From: Agrypnia vestita
Lineage: Eukaryota > Arthropoda > Insecta > Trichoptera > Phryganeidae
Direction of reading: 5' to 3'
Assembly: GCA_016648135.1 (NCBI GenBank)
Contig: JADDOH010002133.1
Span: forward strand, 105,012-169,011
Length of the DNA stretch: 64,000 nucleotides
The position numbers and the translations under genes were made by a program. Positions within the stretch are counted from its first letter, which is position 1. Each line of letters starts with the position of its first letter. Below the pieces are notes generated by a model. That model searched no databases, had not been told where the DNA came from, and worked only from the letters and a program-made list of their open reading frames with translations. Positions 11,336 through 22,149 of this stretch are shown here, piece after piece.

Positions 11336-12184
11336 AGACGCCTATAGCTTTGACACTTTTACTAACTACCTTATTAGCTAAACATGACATGTTTCATTTG
11401 TTACATGAATTTGGAAGGGTAAAAAAGATTAATTTTCCTCACAGACTTTTGAAGTATTTAAAGCAGTAAAATAATTTGTAATCATGGTCTACGTATGATA
11501 CAAATATAGAGTACGCTACCATTGTCTCAGGAATTTGAAGCAAATTGGTTGGGAGCTTCCAATTCCTGCTAATGGTATTTAGGTGTTAATAAATATCCAA
11601 AATCAATACACTGCGCCGTGCAACCCCTTCAGTACAAGCTGGAGGAATATCTGTTGTTAAATTTAACCTATATTATGTCGATAGTTTCAAATTATTTGTA
11701 TGTAGAATTGTTTAGATGCCATCACTACTACCGTCATTCGTCGGAAGAGGACAAACTTTTGAATCGCTAAAACAATTTAAACATCTGGGAGCATGTTAGA
11801 CAACTAATTTCTACAGTTTGATATATTCTTCTGGTACGACTGATCAATTTGTACGTTCTGTTATTCCATCGCCAATGATCTAGAAAACACACAGACAGGC
11901 TTTCGGTGGGCCCTACCCATTTTGCATTTTTGTCCAATTCTCTTTTTTCAGTTTGCATTTTCATTTATTTGTTTATTTGGAAATATTAGCAGATATAAAA
12001 TAATGATATACCTATATAAATATATGAGAGTGTAAATAGTTAATAATGAACATATTAACTTATATATACATATACACATCTATCTTGAAGTAGTACATAA
12101 TAGTAATATAAGCAAGTTAAAATAAAAGACATCAAATGTAACAGTAGTGAGTAGACCATAATAAAGTAAATAACAATGACAAAG
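11336..12184. other. No gene recognised
   Basis: AT-rich sequence without recognisable coding or terminal-repeat structure. Confidence 0.4.
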
Positions 12185-12186
12185 TA

Positions 12187-13330
12187 CAGGCGGATCTCGA
12201 CTTTCGAACATTCGACTTTCGCACATTTCGCTATTTCGCACATTGTCGGGCTGTGGGGTAAAGATATCCCCCTATCGCTCGCTCACAAGCAAGTGGAATT
12301 CTTGCTTGCTTCCGTCACTTTGCTTGTGAGCTAGCTAGGATAGAGATTTAGTCTTGCGCAGGAAGGAAAGATAATAATTTACCATTTAAAATATTATTAA
12401 TCTTAGACAATGCTCCAAGACACCAAAATCTCTACAGAATTTATACACGGAAATCAATGTTGTGTTTCTTCTTCCCAGTACTACCTGCCTTATACAGCTT
12501 ATGGACCAAACGGTGATAGCTATGTTTAAACGATAATTACATGATGTCAATAATGACTCAGGCTATCGAGGCAACTGACAGGGAAGGTGGGCCTACATTA
12601 AAAGATTTCTGGAAGAACTTCAATGTATGAAACGCAATAAACAATATTGGAGACGCATGAGACATATAGCGTGGGCTGAAATAAAAGAGTCAACCATGAA
12701 AGGTTCATGGAAACAATTTTATAAATTGTGATGAAACTCCAGAAACTAGCACAATTGATATAGTCCGCCTAATGAATGAACTAAACTTAGATGTTACCAA
12801 TGAGGATGTTAATGTGATGATAAAATCTCACCCAGAACCTCTAACAAATGAATATTTAATTGAGCAACAGGAGTATGAAAATGAAATATATACTCTATAA
12901 TGAAAGTTAGGAAGAAGAAGCTGATGAAATCATCAAGAGTGTAAGAATGAAAAATATGAATGAAGCCTTCATGCATCTTGACAAATTTTTAAAAATTATG
13001 GAAGATTGTGATCCCAATGGAGAACGCATATCTCGAATGTGTAGGCCGATCAATAAAGACATAGTATGTTATAAAATACCGTATGATGAAAAGAAAAAGA
13101 ATAGTGGCAAACAATTAACTCTTGATAACTTTATAAGGGAAATATCCGCAAACCCCACTTAAACATGTCTTTTAAACCACTTTAAAGCCTTTTAAACATC
13201 ATATATTTACTTGATAAATAAATATTATAAAATACATACAATTTTTTTTTTACTTCCCTTTACTTTCGAACATTCAACATTCGCACAAATTTTCAGGAAC
13301 CAATTATGTGCGAAAGTCGAGATCCGCCTG
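12187..13330 (+). mobile_element. Tigger/pogo element, internally degraded
   Basis: Both ends carry CAGGCGGATCTCGACTTTCG as inverted repeats, flanked by the TA dinucleotide at 12185-12186 and 13331-13332 (Tc1/mariner-type duplication). The 1144-bp interior keeps only the last part of a Tigger-like transposase. A full element would be about twice this length, so an internal deletion is likely. Confidence 0.85.
12596..13161 (+). pseudogene. C-terminal part of a Tigger/pogo transposase
   Basis: Reading starts at LKDFWKNFNV, crosses a TGA, continues NAINNIGDA, another TGA, then AWAEIKESTMKGSWKQFYK, the run of tryptophans that follows the DDE domain in Tigger/jerky-like proteins. More stops follow, then RLMNELNLDVTNEDV and a final open stretch of 71 codons (12947-13162) rich in Lys and Asn. 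The N-terminal CENP-B-type helix-turn-helix and all catalytic Asp residues are missing, so no transposase can be made. Confidence 0.7.
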
Positions 13331-13439
13331 TATACGTATTACATAAATCTATTTATATCTTGCATTGCAGTAATGAAGAAATATTCAGTTATTAATCAAG
13401 TATTAATTCAATGTTGCGTCGCAAAGTTATGTTCACTTG

Positions 13440-13835
13440 TTATCTTAGGTGGTATAGAGACACATGATAGATATCGATGTCGGTGAACAAGTCGTTGTAC
13501 ATTCTCACTATGGGGGAGCGTAATCCGTAATTGGTACGAGCTACAGGAATGTGGAAGATGCACTGTGTTCCAGTAGCTCTTGCCGGGACGTGGATGTTGA
13601 TAAGGGTTAAAAGGGATGGACAATTAAATTGGTTTCGACAGATCTTGTACAAATTAACAATGTCAAGCGCTGTGCGTCTGTTTTTTTTACTTAAGATGTT
13701 GAAGTAATTCAATGAATCTGCATAGTGCTGTCGTGGGATGTTTAACCTAAAAACTCTGAGATTACTCTGATTGAGACAGCTTTTGATAAATTTTGAGTGA
13801 TTACTTTTGTGATCGCAATCGTGATCACAGACCAC
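13440..13835 (-). pseudogene. C-terminal segment of a LINE reverse transcriptase (131 codons open)
   Basis: The minus strand is open for 131 codons and includes LNYFNILSKKNRRTALDIV, then LYKICRNQFNCPSLLTLI, then VARTNYGLRSPIVRMYN. This order (a D-hydrophobic-Y-K helix, an I/F-NCP-LL segment, and R-T-NYG-SP-RM) is the C-terminal tail of ORF2p in jockey/R1-like non-LTR retrotransposons. The catalytic palm is absent, so it is a 5'-truncated copy with an unusually clean frame. Confidence 0.65.
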
Positions 13836-14199
13836 GGCTTTCAGAAATCATTCTAAAACTTCACACGTAATATTGATTTCGAATATGCCACCGCACCACC
13901 GAAGACTACCTGAAAAGCTCATCCAAAAATGAGTGAAGACCTTTACTAAATACTTGAATATGTTCATCTTCAGTGGTGAAAACACAACTAAGCGCCAGAA
14001 TTTAAGGAAGAGCTAACATGTTCTCCCCGTATTCTGCCACTACCAGGGTCTTTCGTTCGCTTCCGTTTGCGGACTGCATTGATATTACAGGATCAGATCA
14101 CTTCTTCAAGGGCACACTGCACAATATTAGGCTAAGAGTCTCCGAAGTTTAAATATAACGGATGTACTAATAAGCGTACGGTAGGGAAGGGAAGAGGAA

Positions 14200-14522
14200 G
14201 GGGTGGGGCAACAGAAATTATTTCAATTAATGTATATTATACATATAAAAATTAATGGACATGGTATTCTATCATGGGTGGAAATGGCGAACGTTACATA
14301 TGTGTAAAGTGATCACTTAAGCCAACCGTACGACAGGTCGTAAGTCCTATGTACACCCATAAAGACTTCTATACCTACTCTCCCTTAATAAAATATATAT
14401 TATATATACAGTTTCGTCTCTGTGAGACATCTATAATATACATTAATTGATTATTGATGTCCCTGTGATAATAATCCAGTTCTGTTCTGAAAAATTTGGA
14501 CGTACTCAAAATATTCTGAATG
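14200..14522. mobile_element. MITE family G, copy 2
   Basis: The core GTGATCACTTAAGCCAACCG and GGTCGTAAGTCCTATGTAC matches copies at 6190 and 46355. The right arm (GACATCTATAATATACATTA ... CAGTTCTGTTCTGAAAAAT) is the reverse complement of the left arm at 6190. A second right arm follows at 14640-14745. Confidence 0.6.
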
Positions 14523-14639
14523 AAAATACTGGTAAAAAAGAAGTTTAATAAATTGAAATAATATTTCTGGCGTATACTAGTGTAATGATAAAAATTCGAT
14601 AAATTGATTGATTAATGATAGACATCATTAATCAATCAA

Positions 14640-14745
14640 TGTATATGTATATTCTATAATATACATTGAGTGATTAATGATGTCCCTGTGACAACAATCC
14701 AGTTCTGTTCTGAAAAATTTGGACATACTCAAAATATTCTGAAAG
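14640..14745. repeat. Extra right arm of MITE family G
   Basis: It repeats ATTAATGATGTCCCTGTGAC and CAGTTCTGTTCTGAAAAATT seen 200 bases upstream, so two family G ends lie in tandem, by nested insertion or local duplication. Confidence 0.55.
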
Positions 14746-15149
14746 AAATTATTTCGTTTGAGCTCTATATTAGCGCAAGTATCAAAATTCAGTATGATCA
14801 TGGACCTGCGGTTGATTGCGTGTGACTACATGGATGAACTCTCTCTGTCTTTTTCGTTCTGGGGTCTCAGTCAAATGATTGATCACCCCGTTGGTGACTT
14901 TCTACGATCTCTGATCCCATGTCTTCATAGGCTGAAGACGGCAGCTACGGTTGTACGTGTACTCCGAACGTGATTAAGTTTTTGCTTTGACAGCGTAATG
15001 TGTTTCAAAATTAAAACACGTGCGCGGTAAATCTACTCGTTTCGTTAGGCATTCTACAGCTCGATCCTCGTTCTCTTCTAATAACGTTCTTAAAAATAAA
15101 ACGCTAAACGAAATAGCGTTAAACGGGGTCATTTAAACAACTAGTTAAA

Positions 15150-15490
15150 AGATAGCTATGTGTATGATTCTCAACTAGTGATACAGTCGTTCGGTGGTTC
15201 GAGTCTCATTCCAGGACACCAGGAAGATAGCCCTATTTTCATACCACAAGCTTTAAGTTTTTACTTTATTATAGATTATGGTAAGTTCATATGTATTAAT
15301 AATTAAATATAGAGTGTTTTAAGACAAAATTAAGACCGTAAAATGGAAAATATTAGTTAATATGCAATATGTAATATTAACTAACTTAAAAATAAAACAA
15401 TAAGCTAATAAGAAAATGATAATTTAAATATTGTAATAATTGTCCTGCGTAGATATTGAAATGATACGTATTCCGTAGTCGCATCTCTTT
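15150..15490 (+). repeat. Degenerate tRNA-derived SINE
   Basis: A B-box-like GGTTCGAGTC near 15197, then CCTATTTTCATACCACAAGC, and after about 200 unrelated bases the SINE tail GATACGTATTCCGTAGTCGC. The body is split by an AT-rich insert. Confidence 0.5.
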
Positions 15491-15499
15491 TAAAATAAT

Positions 15500-16639
15500 C
15501 GTTGTAGGTCACATATACACGGCAGAATATCCCAGAAAACTATACACAGAAGATTCTGAACGGCCGTGAAAACCTGATAATATTTTTTTTTGATAAAATC
15601 AACTCTGGAAAAAGGTTGCGAATAACAACGGACAGAGAAATATGAAAAACAATCGGAGAGAACTTCATCTAGCAGTGTGTAGAAAACAACTGATTATTAA
15701 TGATGAATGATAATCTAGAAATATATTCTCGTAACTGCTAACTTTATATTTTTGTATATTAACCACAACGCAAGCAAGCTTTTCATTGACCGATTTCCTG
15801 CATTTTTAATACATGCACATACCTACAATCCTTCTATTGGCCGCGTTCTGTCTACTTTATGTGTGTTCTTTCCTTTCTTTGTTCTGGAATAATCGATAAG
15901 CGAGCTTTGTCACATATTCTTCCGCGAGCTTGTGAAAACATTTTAGATTGCCGCTCGGGGTCGTTAAAGTCGCGACTGAGAAATTCTATTTGAAATCTCT
16001 GAACTAGGGCTTCCAATTATCCGCCGATGGATACTAACCGGTTTTCGTTAAAAAATAGTTTACGGACGTTTTACAAATTTACGGACCGACAGACAGATGT
16101 ATAGAAAGACACACAACGAAATTATTATGTTTAGATAATGATTTCTTGCAATAACAGTATCTCTATTACCTCCGTCCATGTGTCCCATACTCATGTGAAA
16201 TGTCAAATTTGGTACATATAAAATGGTACAAAATCCTGAAATTATTGTAATTTTCTGAAATTTTAAATGACCTTTTATATTCAGAACAAAAATGTTATGT
16301 ATCGCATTTCAAAAGAATTTTATATTTAATTTAAATTGATGATATGTAAGGTAGCATAGCGATTTAAGTGTTTTGTGAAGTTTTCTCTACCATACACTTA
16401 TTGAAGAAAATTTATTGTTTTGTACGTCACTAAAAAGTGTTTTTATGCCATTGCCAGACTTTTGGTATTCGTAGTATATATATATATAACGCCAGAACAA
16501 TTTAAACTTTAATTTATTACGGAAAGTTACTGGACACAAATTTAGTCGGAGTACTTTTCTTAAATTTACAATAATAACTTTTTTTTTTAATTTTAAACAT
16601 GGTACAAATACAATTCATACATATTAACATATTAAATTG
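15500..16639. other. No gene recognised; short dispersed repeat inside
   Basis: The segment 16050-16130 (ACGGACGTTTTACAAATTTA, then GACAGACAGATG and ACAACGAAATTATT) recurs inverted and diverged at 50745-50825. Otherwise nothing was recognised. Confidence 0.4.
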
Positions 16640-16930
16640 ACTTTAATTTTGTATATAGGTACGTATGCGAGTCATTTGATAATACGGTAATAAAAGGTAA
16701 TTTGATGATGAAATGTTGAAGAATTTTGAAAACAGCTTTAAGTTTAAATGATTTATGAATTTAAGTTGGATTTAAGGAAGGTTTTATTTTTTTTAATTTG
16801 CTCTGAAAGTTTATTGATGCAGCGAATCTCGATAGGTAAATTATTTTAGTGGTTAATGGCTTTACAAATATAGTGGTTCTGCATTTGGGTTGTTTTAAAT
16901 TTAGGCATTAAAATTTGGTTTCCATTTCTC
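16640..16930 (-). pseudogene. LINE reverse transcriptase tail
   Basis: The minus strand reads NHYICKAINH, a stop, then NNLPIEIRCINKLSEQIKKN and KTFLKSNL. The pattern (Y-C-KAIN-WN-LP-EIR, then a Lys-rich F-K-L end) is the extreme C-terminus of jockey/R1-like ORF2 proteins. The stop replaces an expected Trp. Confidence 0.55.
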
Positions 16931-17863
16931 TAAGTTTAAAGTAGTCCTGGTTTTCTGTAAGGTCTAGAATATTTTATACGTTATTATCCAATTTCTTAAT
17001 TCGCACTTATTATCTATAGTCACTTGTCCGAAGAACACTTTTAATCACACTGTTAACTTGTTTCTCATACACTGATGTACGCTACCTAAATCGTTCAGTA
17101 CGCACTAGGAAACTTCTCACTTGTCGGTTGGTACTCGCACGATATTTATCGCGCATCATCGGCTTACAACGCAATGGCCACACTGTTTTTCGCAACGGTT
17201 TTGTCGCTGGTAATGACGCATTAGTCAAATGTTAATCAAAACTGAAAGTGTAGCAGCTGGAAGGTTTTCTTTTATAGAAAAAATATTTCGAGTTTCGAAA
17301 ACTAACGAGATGAGTCATTTCGAGAGGTTTCGATAAATATGTAATATTATTTCTGATTCTGGTATCTCGTTACAATATAATCAGTACTCGGTTAGCCGAG
17401 TTAAATAAATTAATTTCTTTTTTAACTAGTTTAGAAACCCTGCTCTAAACATTAAATTTGCAGCAAGTCCATAAAGTAGGAAGCATTCCAATTATTATAA
17501 TACCCGTAAAATTCCACACTTTATGATGTACAAATAAATTATTTTCGAAGGTTAACTTATTTATGATTCCATGGAACCGCTGGAAATTCCACAAATGTTG
17601 TTAACACATTGTTTAGATTTGATTGAATTATTTTTACGAAAAATTGGGTGCGTGTACCTATGTGAGCGCGTCAGAAGTTATATTTCTCTGGCGTAAATAA
17701 AATAAACAGAGCATCACCGCTTCTAAATGCAGACGAATTTGTGAGGAAGCGCGAAATAAACCAGCCGCAAGAACTGACAACTAAAGAGGCATCTGCAGAC
17801 TACAGATCCCTGTTCTACGTCGACAAAGAGACAGTCGCAAAAAAAGAAAAGCTCGACTAACAA

Positions 17864-18424
17864 TCTATACTAATATATAAAGATTGTAAGTTTGGATGTA
17901 GGAGGTAATCTCAGAAACTACTCGTCCGATTTCAAAAATCCTTTCACCAATATTTAGAATGGACTTTTAGGGTGGTGATACATTATCCATTTAAAATAAA
18001 AGGGCATTTCGTGGTAACCTTTCTTACAAATAAAGTCGACGAAAAAACGGCCAAACGAATGCTTTTTTTACGAACCTTAGCCTTAGCAGTAAAAGATAAA
18101 TGAATACTTTCTGTAGAGAAGTTGTAGAACTCAAAAAGGCCTACAAAAATTTCTACGATCACATATATCTATATTTTAAGGTTAATTCACAAAATGATAA
18201 AATATATATTTAAAATTAATTTTAACCTATCGGGGGTAATTTAAATAGGTACTATTACATTTTCATCGAAATAAATTTGTTTATCGTCAGGAAAATTTTA
18301 GGTAGATAAAAATTGCCTTTTACACAACATTGTTGGGACGAGTAGTTGAGATTGTATTGATTTTTCATTGATACTCTAATAGTCTCAAAATGAATTCCAC
18401 GCAGGCGAAACCGCGGGCACAAAT
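17864..18424 (+). mobile_element. Helitron-like element of the CTATACTAATA type
   Basis: It starts TCTATACTAATATATAAAG after an A and continues AATCTCAGAAACTACTCGTC, the common opening of a moth/butterfly non-autonomous Helitron family. It ends near GCAGGCGAAACCGCGGGCAC; the final CTAG is missing because a second partial copy follows directly. Confidence 0.5.
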
Positions 18425-18680
18425 ATATATATAAAGAAGTAAATTTGGATGTAGGAGGTAATCTCCGAACTACTATTCGATTTCAAAAATTCTTTCAGCA
18501 ATATTTAGAACGGACTTTCAGTGGTGATCTATTTTACAATTAAAGTCGGCGGAACAATGGTTGAGTGATGCTTATATAGAGAAGTTGTAGAACTCAAAAA
18601 TTTCTATAAAAAAGTCCACGACGATATATCGATAAAATATGACTAAAAGTTACTAAAAATCTATGCATGCGAAGCATAAA
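18425..18680 (+). mobile_element. Second, truncated Helitron-like copy in tandem
   Basis: TTTGGATGTAGGAGGTAATC, TCTTTCAGCAATATTTAGAA and later segments repeat those at 17890-18150. The 3' end is lost. Confidence 0.5.
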
Positions 18681-18706
18681 TTAAAAAATAGCTTTATTTT
18701 AGAGTA

Positions 18707-18748
18707 TCACAACATGTTTCGGAAATCTCCATTTCCTTCTTCAGGTGA
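18707..18748 (-). ncRNA. Minimal hammerhead-like motif 1
   Basis: On the minus strand: stem I TCAC, core CTGAAGA, one extra A, stem II GGAAAT with loop GGAG and ATTTCC, then GAA, the palindrome ACATGT, T, and stem I partner GTGA. All four stem I pairs and all six stem II pairs form. AATAAA lies about ten bases downstream. The extra A between core and stem II departs from the textbook hammerhead. Confidence 0.55.
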
Positions 18749-19549
18749 GTGTAAACTAAAGTGTGTGGGAGTGAATATCGTGTGTATGGGTTGCGGATTC
18801 AGAACTGGAGTGGTTATCTTGTTGGCGAGAGAGAGGGAACACTTTGGAAAGGGTGAAGTTTTTTGTGATTTTCAAGTGTTTCTAAATTATTTTGTTGTAG
18901 ATGTGTATATTTGTATTGTTGAATGTGTGGTTGTTTTCTATGTCATGGTTAGCATAATCTGAAAACAAATTATTAGCGTGGCATATTCTATACTCTTTGA
19001 ATCTAGTTTCTATTGATCTGCCTGTTCGACCTGTACATATATACTACAGAGTAATTTGTTAGCGTTTTTCGACATATTATTTTCTAATTGTTTTTCAATT
19101 GAATTGTCCACGCACAAAGCTGGTTTTTGAAAAGCTAGACTAGTTATTCAATTTAAAGACACACTGTGGAACACTTTTACAAAGCATGTACCTACTATGC
19201 AATATACTCCGACCAGATGAACCTGTCCAAAGTTTCCAAATTTCCTCAGCGAGCCAGGACCACTTGTTACTTGATTTACGGCCCCATTCAGTTGCCCCGC
19301 ATTGTGCTGGTGGGGAGCAGACTAATGCTCCACGTCCCCCGGGCACAGTGTAGTAAAGTATAAGTTGTTAAGGGCTGGACTCCACTCGGCCGCAATTCTG
19401 TCAACCTTTTTGCGAGTTGGATTAACTCCGCCAGACAATTGTGTTGTTGGTCTCGGTAGCAGGGATCGATTCATAATAATTCTACATTCAAAATCATTCG
19501 GGTCTATTTTCATCGGTTCGCGGTATTCTAACAATTATGTCTTGACCTC
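18749..19549. other. No gene recognised
   Basis: Overlapping open frames on both strands at 19140-19571 have no recognisable domain and no splice support. Confidence 0.35.
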
Positions 19550-20311
19550 ATTTAAACTTCCTTTCTTTTAACTCGTGACGTCTGTTTGCTTGATTGACGA
19601 AAAAACTTTGGATCGATTTTTAACCCTTTTCCCGTGATCCAATCGAGCTGAAACTTTGCAAGCAGACTCGTGGTGACGATAAAAATGATCTTTCTGAAAT
19701 TTTCGTTAAAAAATTTAATAATTATAGTATAATTTTGGATTTTTAGAAATTTTAATGGTTTTTTAAAATTGGAAACCATACAAATGTTTGATTACTACCA
19801 ACAGCGGCCTGGCGACGTCACGGAATATTTAAAATTTGAATTACTCCGTCGGTATAATAGGTTAATCACTTCGAATTTCGAAAAATAGTCTGATTCTGAC
19901 TATTTAAAATCATTTTGACGCTAGAAATTCATAAGGTACGATATTGCTGATAATTGAATCTATCATAATCTTGATTAAATTGACTAACAAATGTTTTTAG
20001 AATTTAATCTGGCTTATGTTATATGTTTTATTCGTCTTTAATTGGTATTATGTTATATGATTGGATTATGTGATATGATTAGATTATGTTATATGTTTTA
20101 ATTCGTCTTTAGTTGTTAAGATTTTCATTCGCCAAAAGGAATGTAAGAGAATAAAACGAAAAGAAAATTCAAATGGAGATAAAGAGATATTTCTAGAGAT
20201 TTTTGACATAGATATTTGTCTAGACATGTCTCATTTTCAGTCAATCAATTATTTAATTACATGATGGTAAACTTATTTTAAAAAGAGAGGGAGTAAAATA
20301 AAAACTTGGTT
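19550..20311 (-). mobile_element. TIR element family H, copy 1 (inverted)
   Basis: Contains CCTTTCTTTTAACTCGTGAC, CGATTTTTAACCCTTTTCCC, GATTACTACCAACAGCGGCC and ends in GGGAGTAAAATAAAAACTTGG. The same blocks occur in the opposite direction at 26052-26925 and 57655-58110. The ends read CCAAGTTTTTATTATACTC and its complement. No coding sequence. Confidence 0.65.
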
Positions 20312-20354
20312 TATATGGGTTATTTTTTAATTTTTATTTTTATTTTATTAAAGA

Positions 20355-20450
20355 ATTAATGTTACTTTTACGGTCGTTGGACATATTAATGTGTTAAATA
20401 AAACGGATATGTTATACAAATCGTATATTTCACTGAGAAGAAAATCTCGA
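20355..20450. repeat. Diverged single arm of the 32.7-kb palindrome family
   Basis: TTACGGTCGTTGGACATAT, ATGTTATACAAATCGTATA and AATCTCGAAGTTT align with the left arm at 32680-32760. The part that would hold the hammerhead-like core is missing. Confidence 0.5.
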
Positions 20451-20536
20451 AGTTTATTATTATTTTTTTTTTTACAAAAAGTAGACCCGTTGACGGTCTG
20501 TTTGTATAGAAATAATGCAAGTGGACATGTAGATAA

Positions 20537-21263
20537 TAGTGATGTCATTTTTTGAGCATTCGCAAATGCGAATGCGAATATCTGCTACCGACATTCGCGA
20601 ATGCGAATGCGAATACGAATGTTGTTTTTTTTTTAATTTGGCGCCATTTATGTATGGCTTAGCGGCTCAGTTTCGCGCGAGGCGCGTTCCGTTTGCATCC
20701 TGTTCCGAGAATTTCCGAGTTGATCTAATAGAAGCGTATAGAATAATTTTGTTTTTGTTTGTTTAATGTGTTTTCTTATAAAACATAATTTATTTATAGT
20801 TTGTAATTGAAGAACATGGTGTTTGTTTGATTTCTGTTTTTAGTTTCGTTCAGAAGATGATTACCTACCATTAAAAACTTATGTAAAGACTGATAAAAGT
20901 TTCAGAGAAGAATTCTTTTTTGTTTGTTTACATTGAATTATTATATTTTTTGTTGTCTAAGTTCTAATGAGAAGTTAATTGTTATTTAGTAGTGATCTGG
21001 AATCTTAAGCTTTATTACCCAATGCAGAAGTAGATGGTAAATAAATAATACCAAATGATAAGTAAAGTGAAGACTGATAATGTGATTACGAGGTAAAGTT
21101 ACTTTTTCTAATAATAAAAAAATAAAAAATGAATTGATTTTTTATTAACCTTATGTTGTTTTTTCTGATGTTCATATTCGCAAAACATTCGCTCGAACTT
21201 TGCGAATGCGAATATGCAAAAATATGCTAATATTGGCGAATGCGAATATTCGTTACATCACTA
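20537..21263. mobile_element. hAT-superfamily element beside the splice acceptor of the first exon
   Basis: The element begins TAGTGATGTCA and ends with its complement TTACATCACTA. It is flanked by a perfect 8-bp duplication, GTAGATAA, at 20529-20536 and 21264-21271. Subterminal GCGAATGCGAAT units are repeated at both ends in both orientations. It has no transposase. The right duplication is only 20 bases before the first base of the receptor exon at 21292. Confidence 0.88.
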
Positions 21264-21271
21264 GTAGATAA

Positions 21272-21291
21272 CGCGACTATCCCTGTTGCAG
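21272..21291 (+). promoter_or_regulatory. Splice acceptor of receptor exon 1 in the window
   Basis: CCCTGTTGCAG precedes the exon and ends in AG at 21290-21291. The pyrimidine tract is short. A branch-like TAAC at 21269-21272 sits on the edge of the hAT target duplication about 20 bases upstream; CTAAT at 21227-21231 inside the transposon is a second candidate. Confidence 0.75.
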
Positions 21292-21493
21292 AACGGCTAC
21301 CTGTACGTCCCCCAGCACCCGGTGAACACCAACTACTCGCCGATGTCCTACTGCATGGACGCCTTCCCGCAGGACCCGGACTCTGGCGAGGACGCCAACT
21401 GGACCACCAAGCACCTCGTCCTGCTCTGCTTCGACTCGGCCAACACGGAGGCGGAAGCCAAGAACGACCTCATCTACTCGCTGTTCCCAATAG
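21292..21493 (+). CDS. mthl: Methuselah-like GPCR, internal exon 1: end of the ectodomain
   Basis: This exon encodes 67 residues plus the first base of a Gly codon. It starts NGYLYVPQHPV and ends NDLIYSLFPI. Methuselah-family receptors are seven-helix class B-type GPCRs with a Cys-rich extracellular ectodomain; this is its membrane-proximal end. Visible features are two Cys (residues 21 and 46), which by family precedent would be in disulfides, and two possible N-glycosylation sites, NYS (14) and NWT (36). The acceptor is TTGCAG. The 3' end joins by a phase-1 GC-type donor, AG|GCAAGT. The joined text LFPI-G-MIISIPFLLATFLVY is typical of the family. GC-rich third codon positions contrast with the AT-rich surroundings. 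A specific orthologue cannot be assigned from three exons; mthl1-like is possible. Confidence 0.93.
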
Positions 21494-21499
21494 GCAAGT
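21494..21499 (+). promoter_or_regulatory. GC-type splice donor
   Basis: The exon ends AG and the intron begins GCAAGT, matching the donor consensus at every position except the T-to-C change at +2. Only this donor gives the phase-1 Gly that joins in frame to the exon at 33149. A GT alternative in frame was not found. Confidence 0.85.
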
Positions 21500-22110
21500 G
21501 TTGCAAAGATTTCACCTCTTCCAAGCACCAAAAACATTCAATACTCTTAACACTAAACTTAAAACATGTAGCCATAGTCTCGCGTATTTTTCTTCTAAAG
21601 TGAAACTCTGGCTGCATGAAAAGGGAAGGAAGCATGCCCAAAACCTACTAAAAGCCATGATATAAACTAAATTTAAAATATACTATTCATTCAAGAAAAT
21701 TTACTGTCATCTTTTTAAATACTTTTAATTGTTTTATTTTATTTTATTAATATCCTATTCAGATAATTTTTTTTCCTTTGTCTATAATAGAATTAATTAA
21801 CACCATTATTAAATTGTAAACATTTAATTATTACTATTACTTAATTTTAATAGGCAATAAGATTTATTCACAAATGTTATATAAATAATAAATATTCTTG
21901 AACATTATACTACTGGAAGAGCACTGTCTGCTATAATACAGTAAATTACTAGTGTAGCAGGCAGGGCGTCAAAGCAATTTAGTGTTTACTTGCTGCCAAG
22001 ACACTCAGCAACAATGAAAAAAGCTTAATTTAATTTTGTAAACACTGTAAACATTTGTAACATTGAACATTGAATAAACATTTATTATTATTATTATTAT
22101 TATTATTAAG
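21500..22110 (+). repeat. Probable LINE 3' end with (TTA)n tail
   Basis: A possible coding tail reads SSKVKLWLHEKGRKHAQNLL before a stop at 21663. A long AT-rich 3' UTR-like stretch follows, and the block ends in TTATTA repeats (22080-22108), as in many non-LTR retrotransposon tails. The coding similarity is weak; the simple-repeat tail is the stronger evidence. Confidence 0.4.
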
Positions 22111-22149
22111 TGTTGCGAAATCAGTTTATTGCGTTTCACGTAAACCATT

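Noticed and set aside
21493..21663. Continuation of the first receptor exon to the stop at 21603 or 21665
   Set aside because: Receptor similarity stops exactly at the GC donor, and the next exon resumes the family sequence in phase. Text beyond has repeat-like character.
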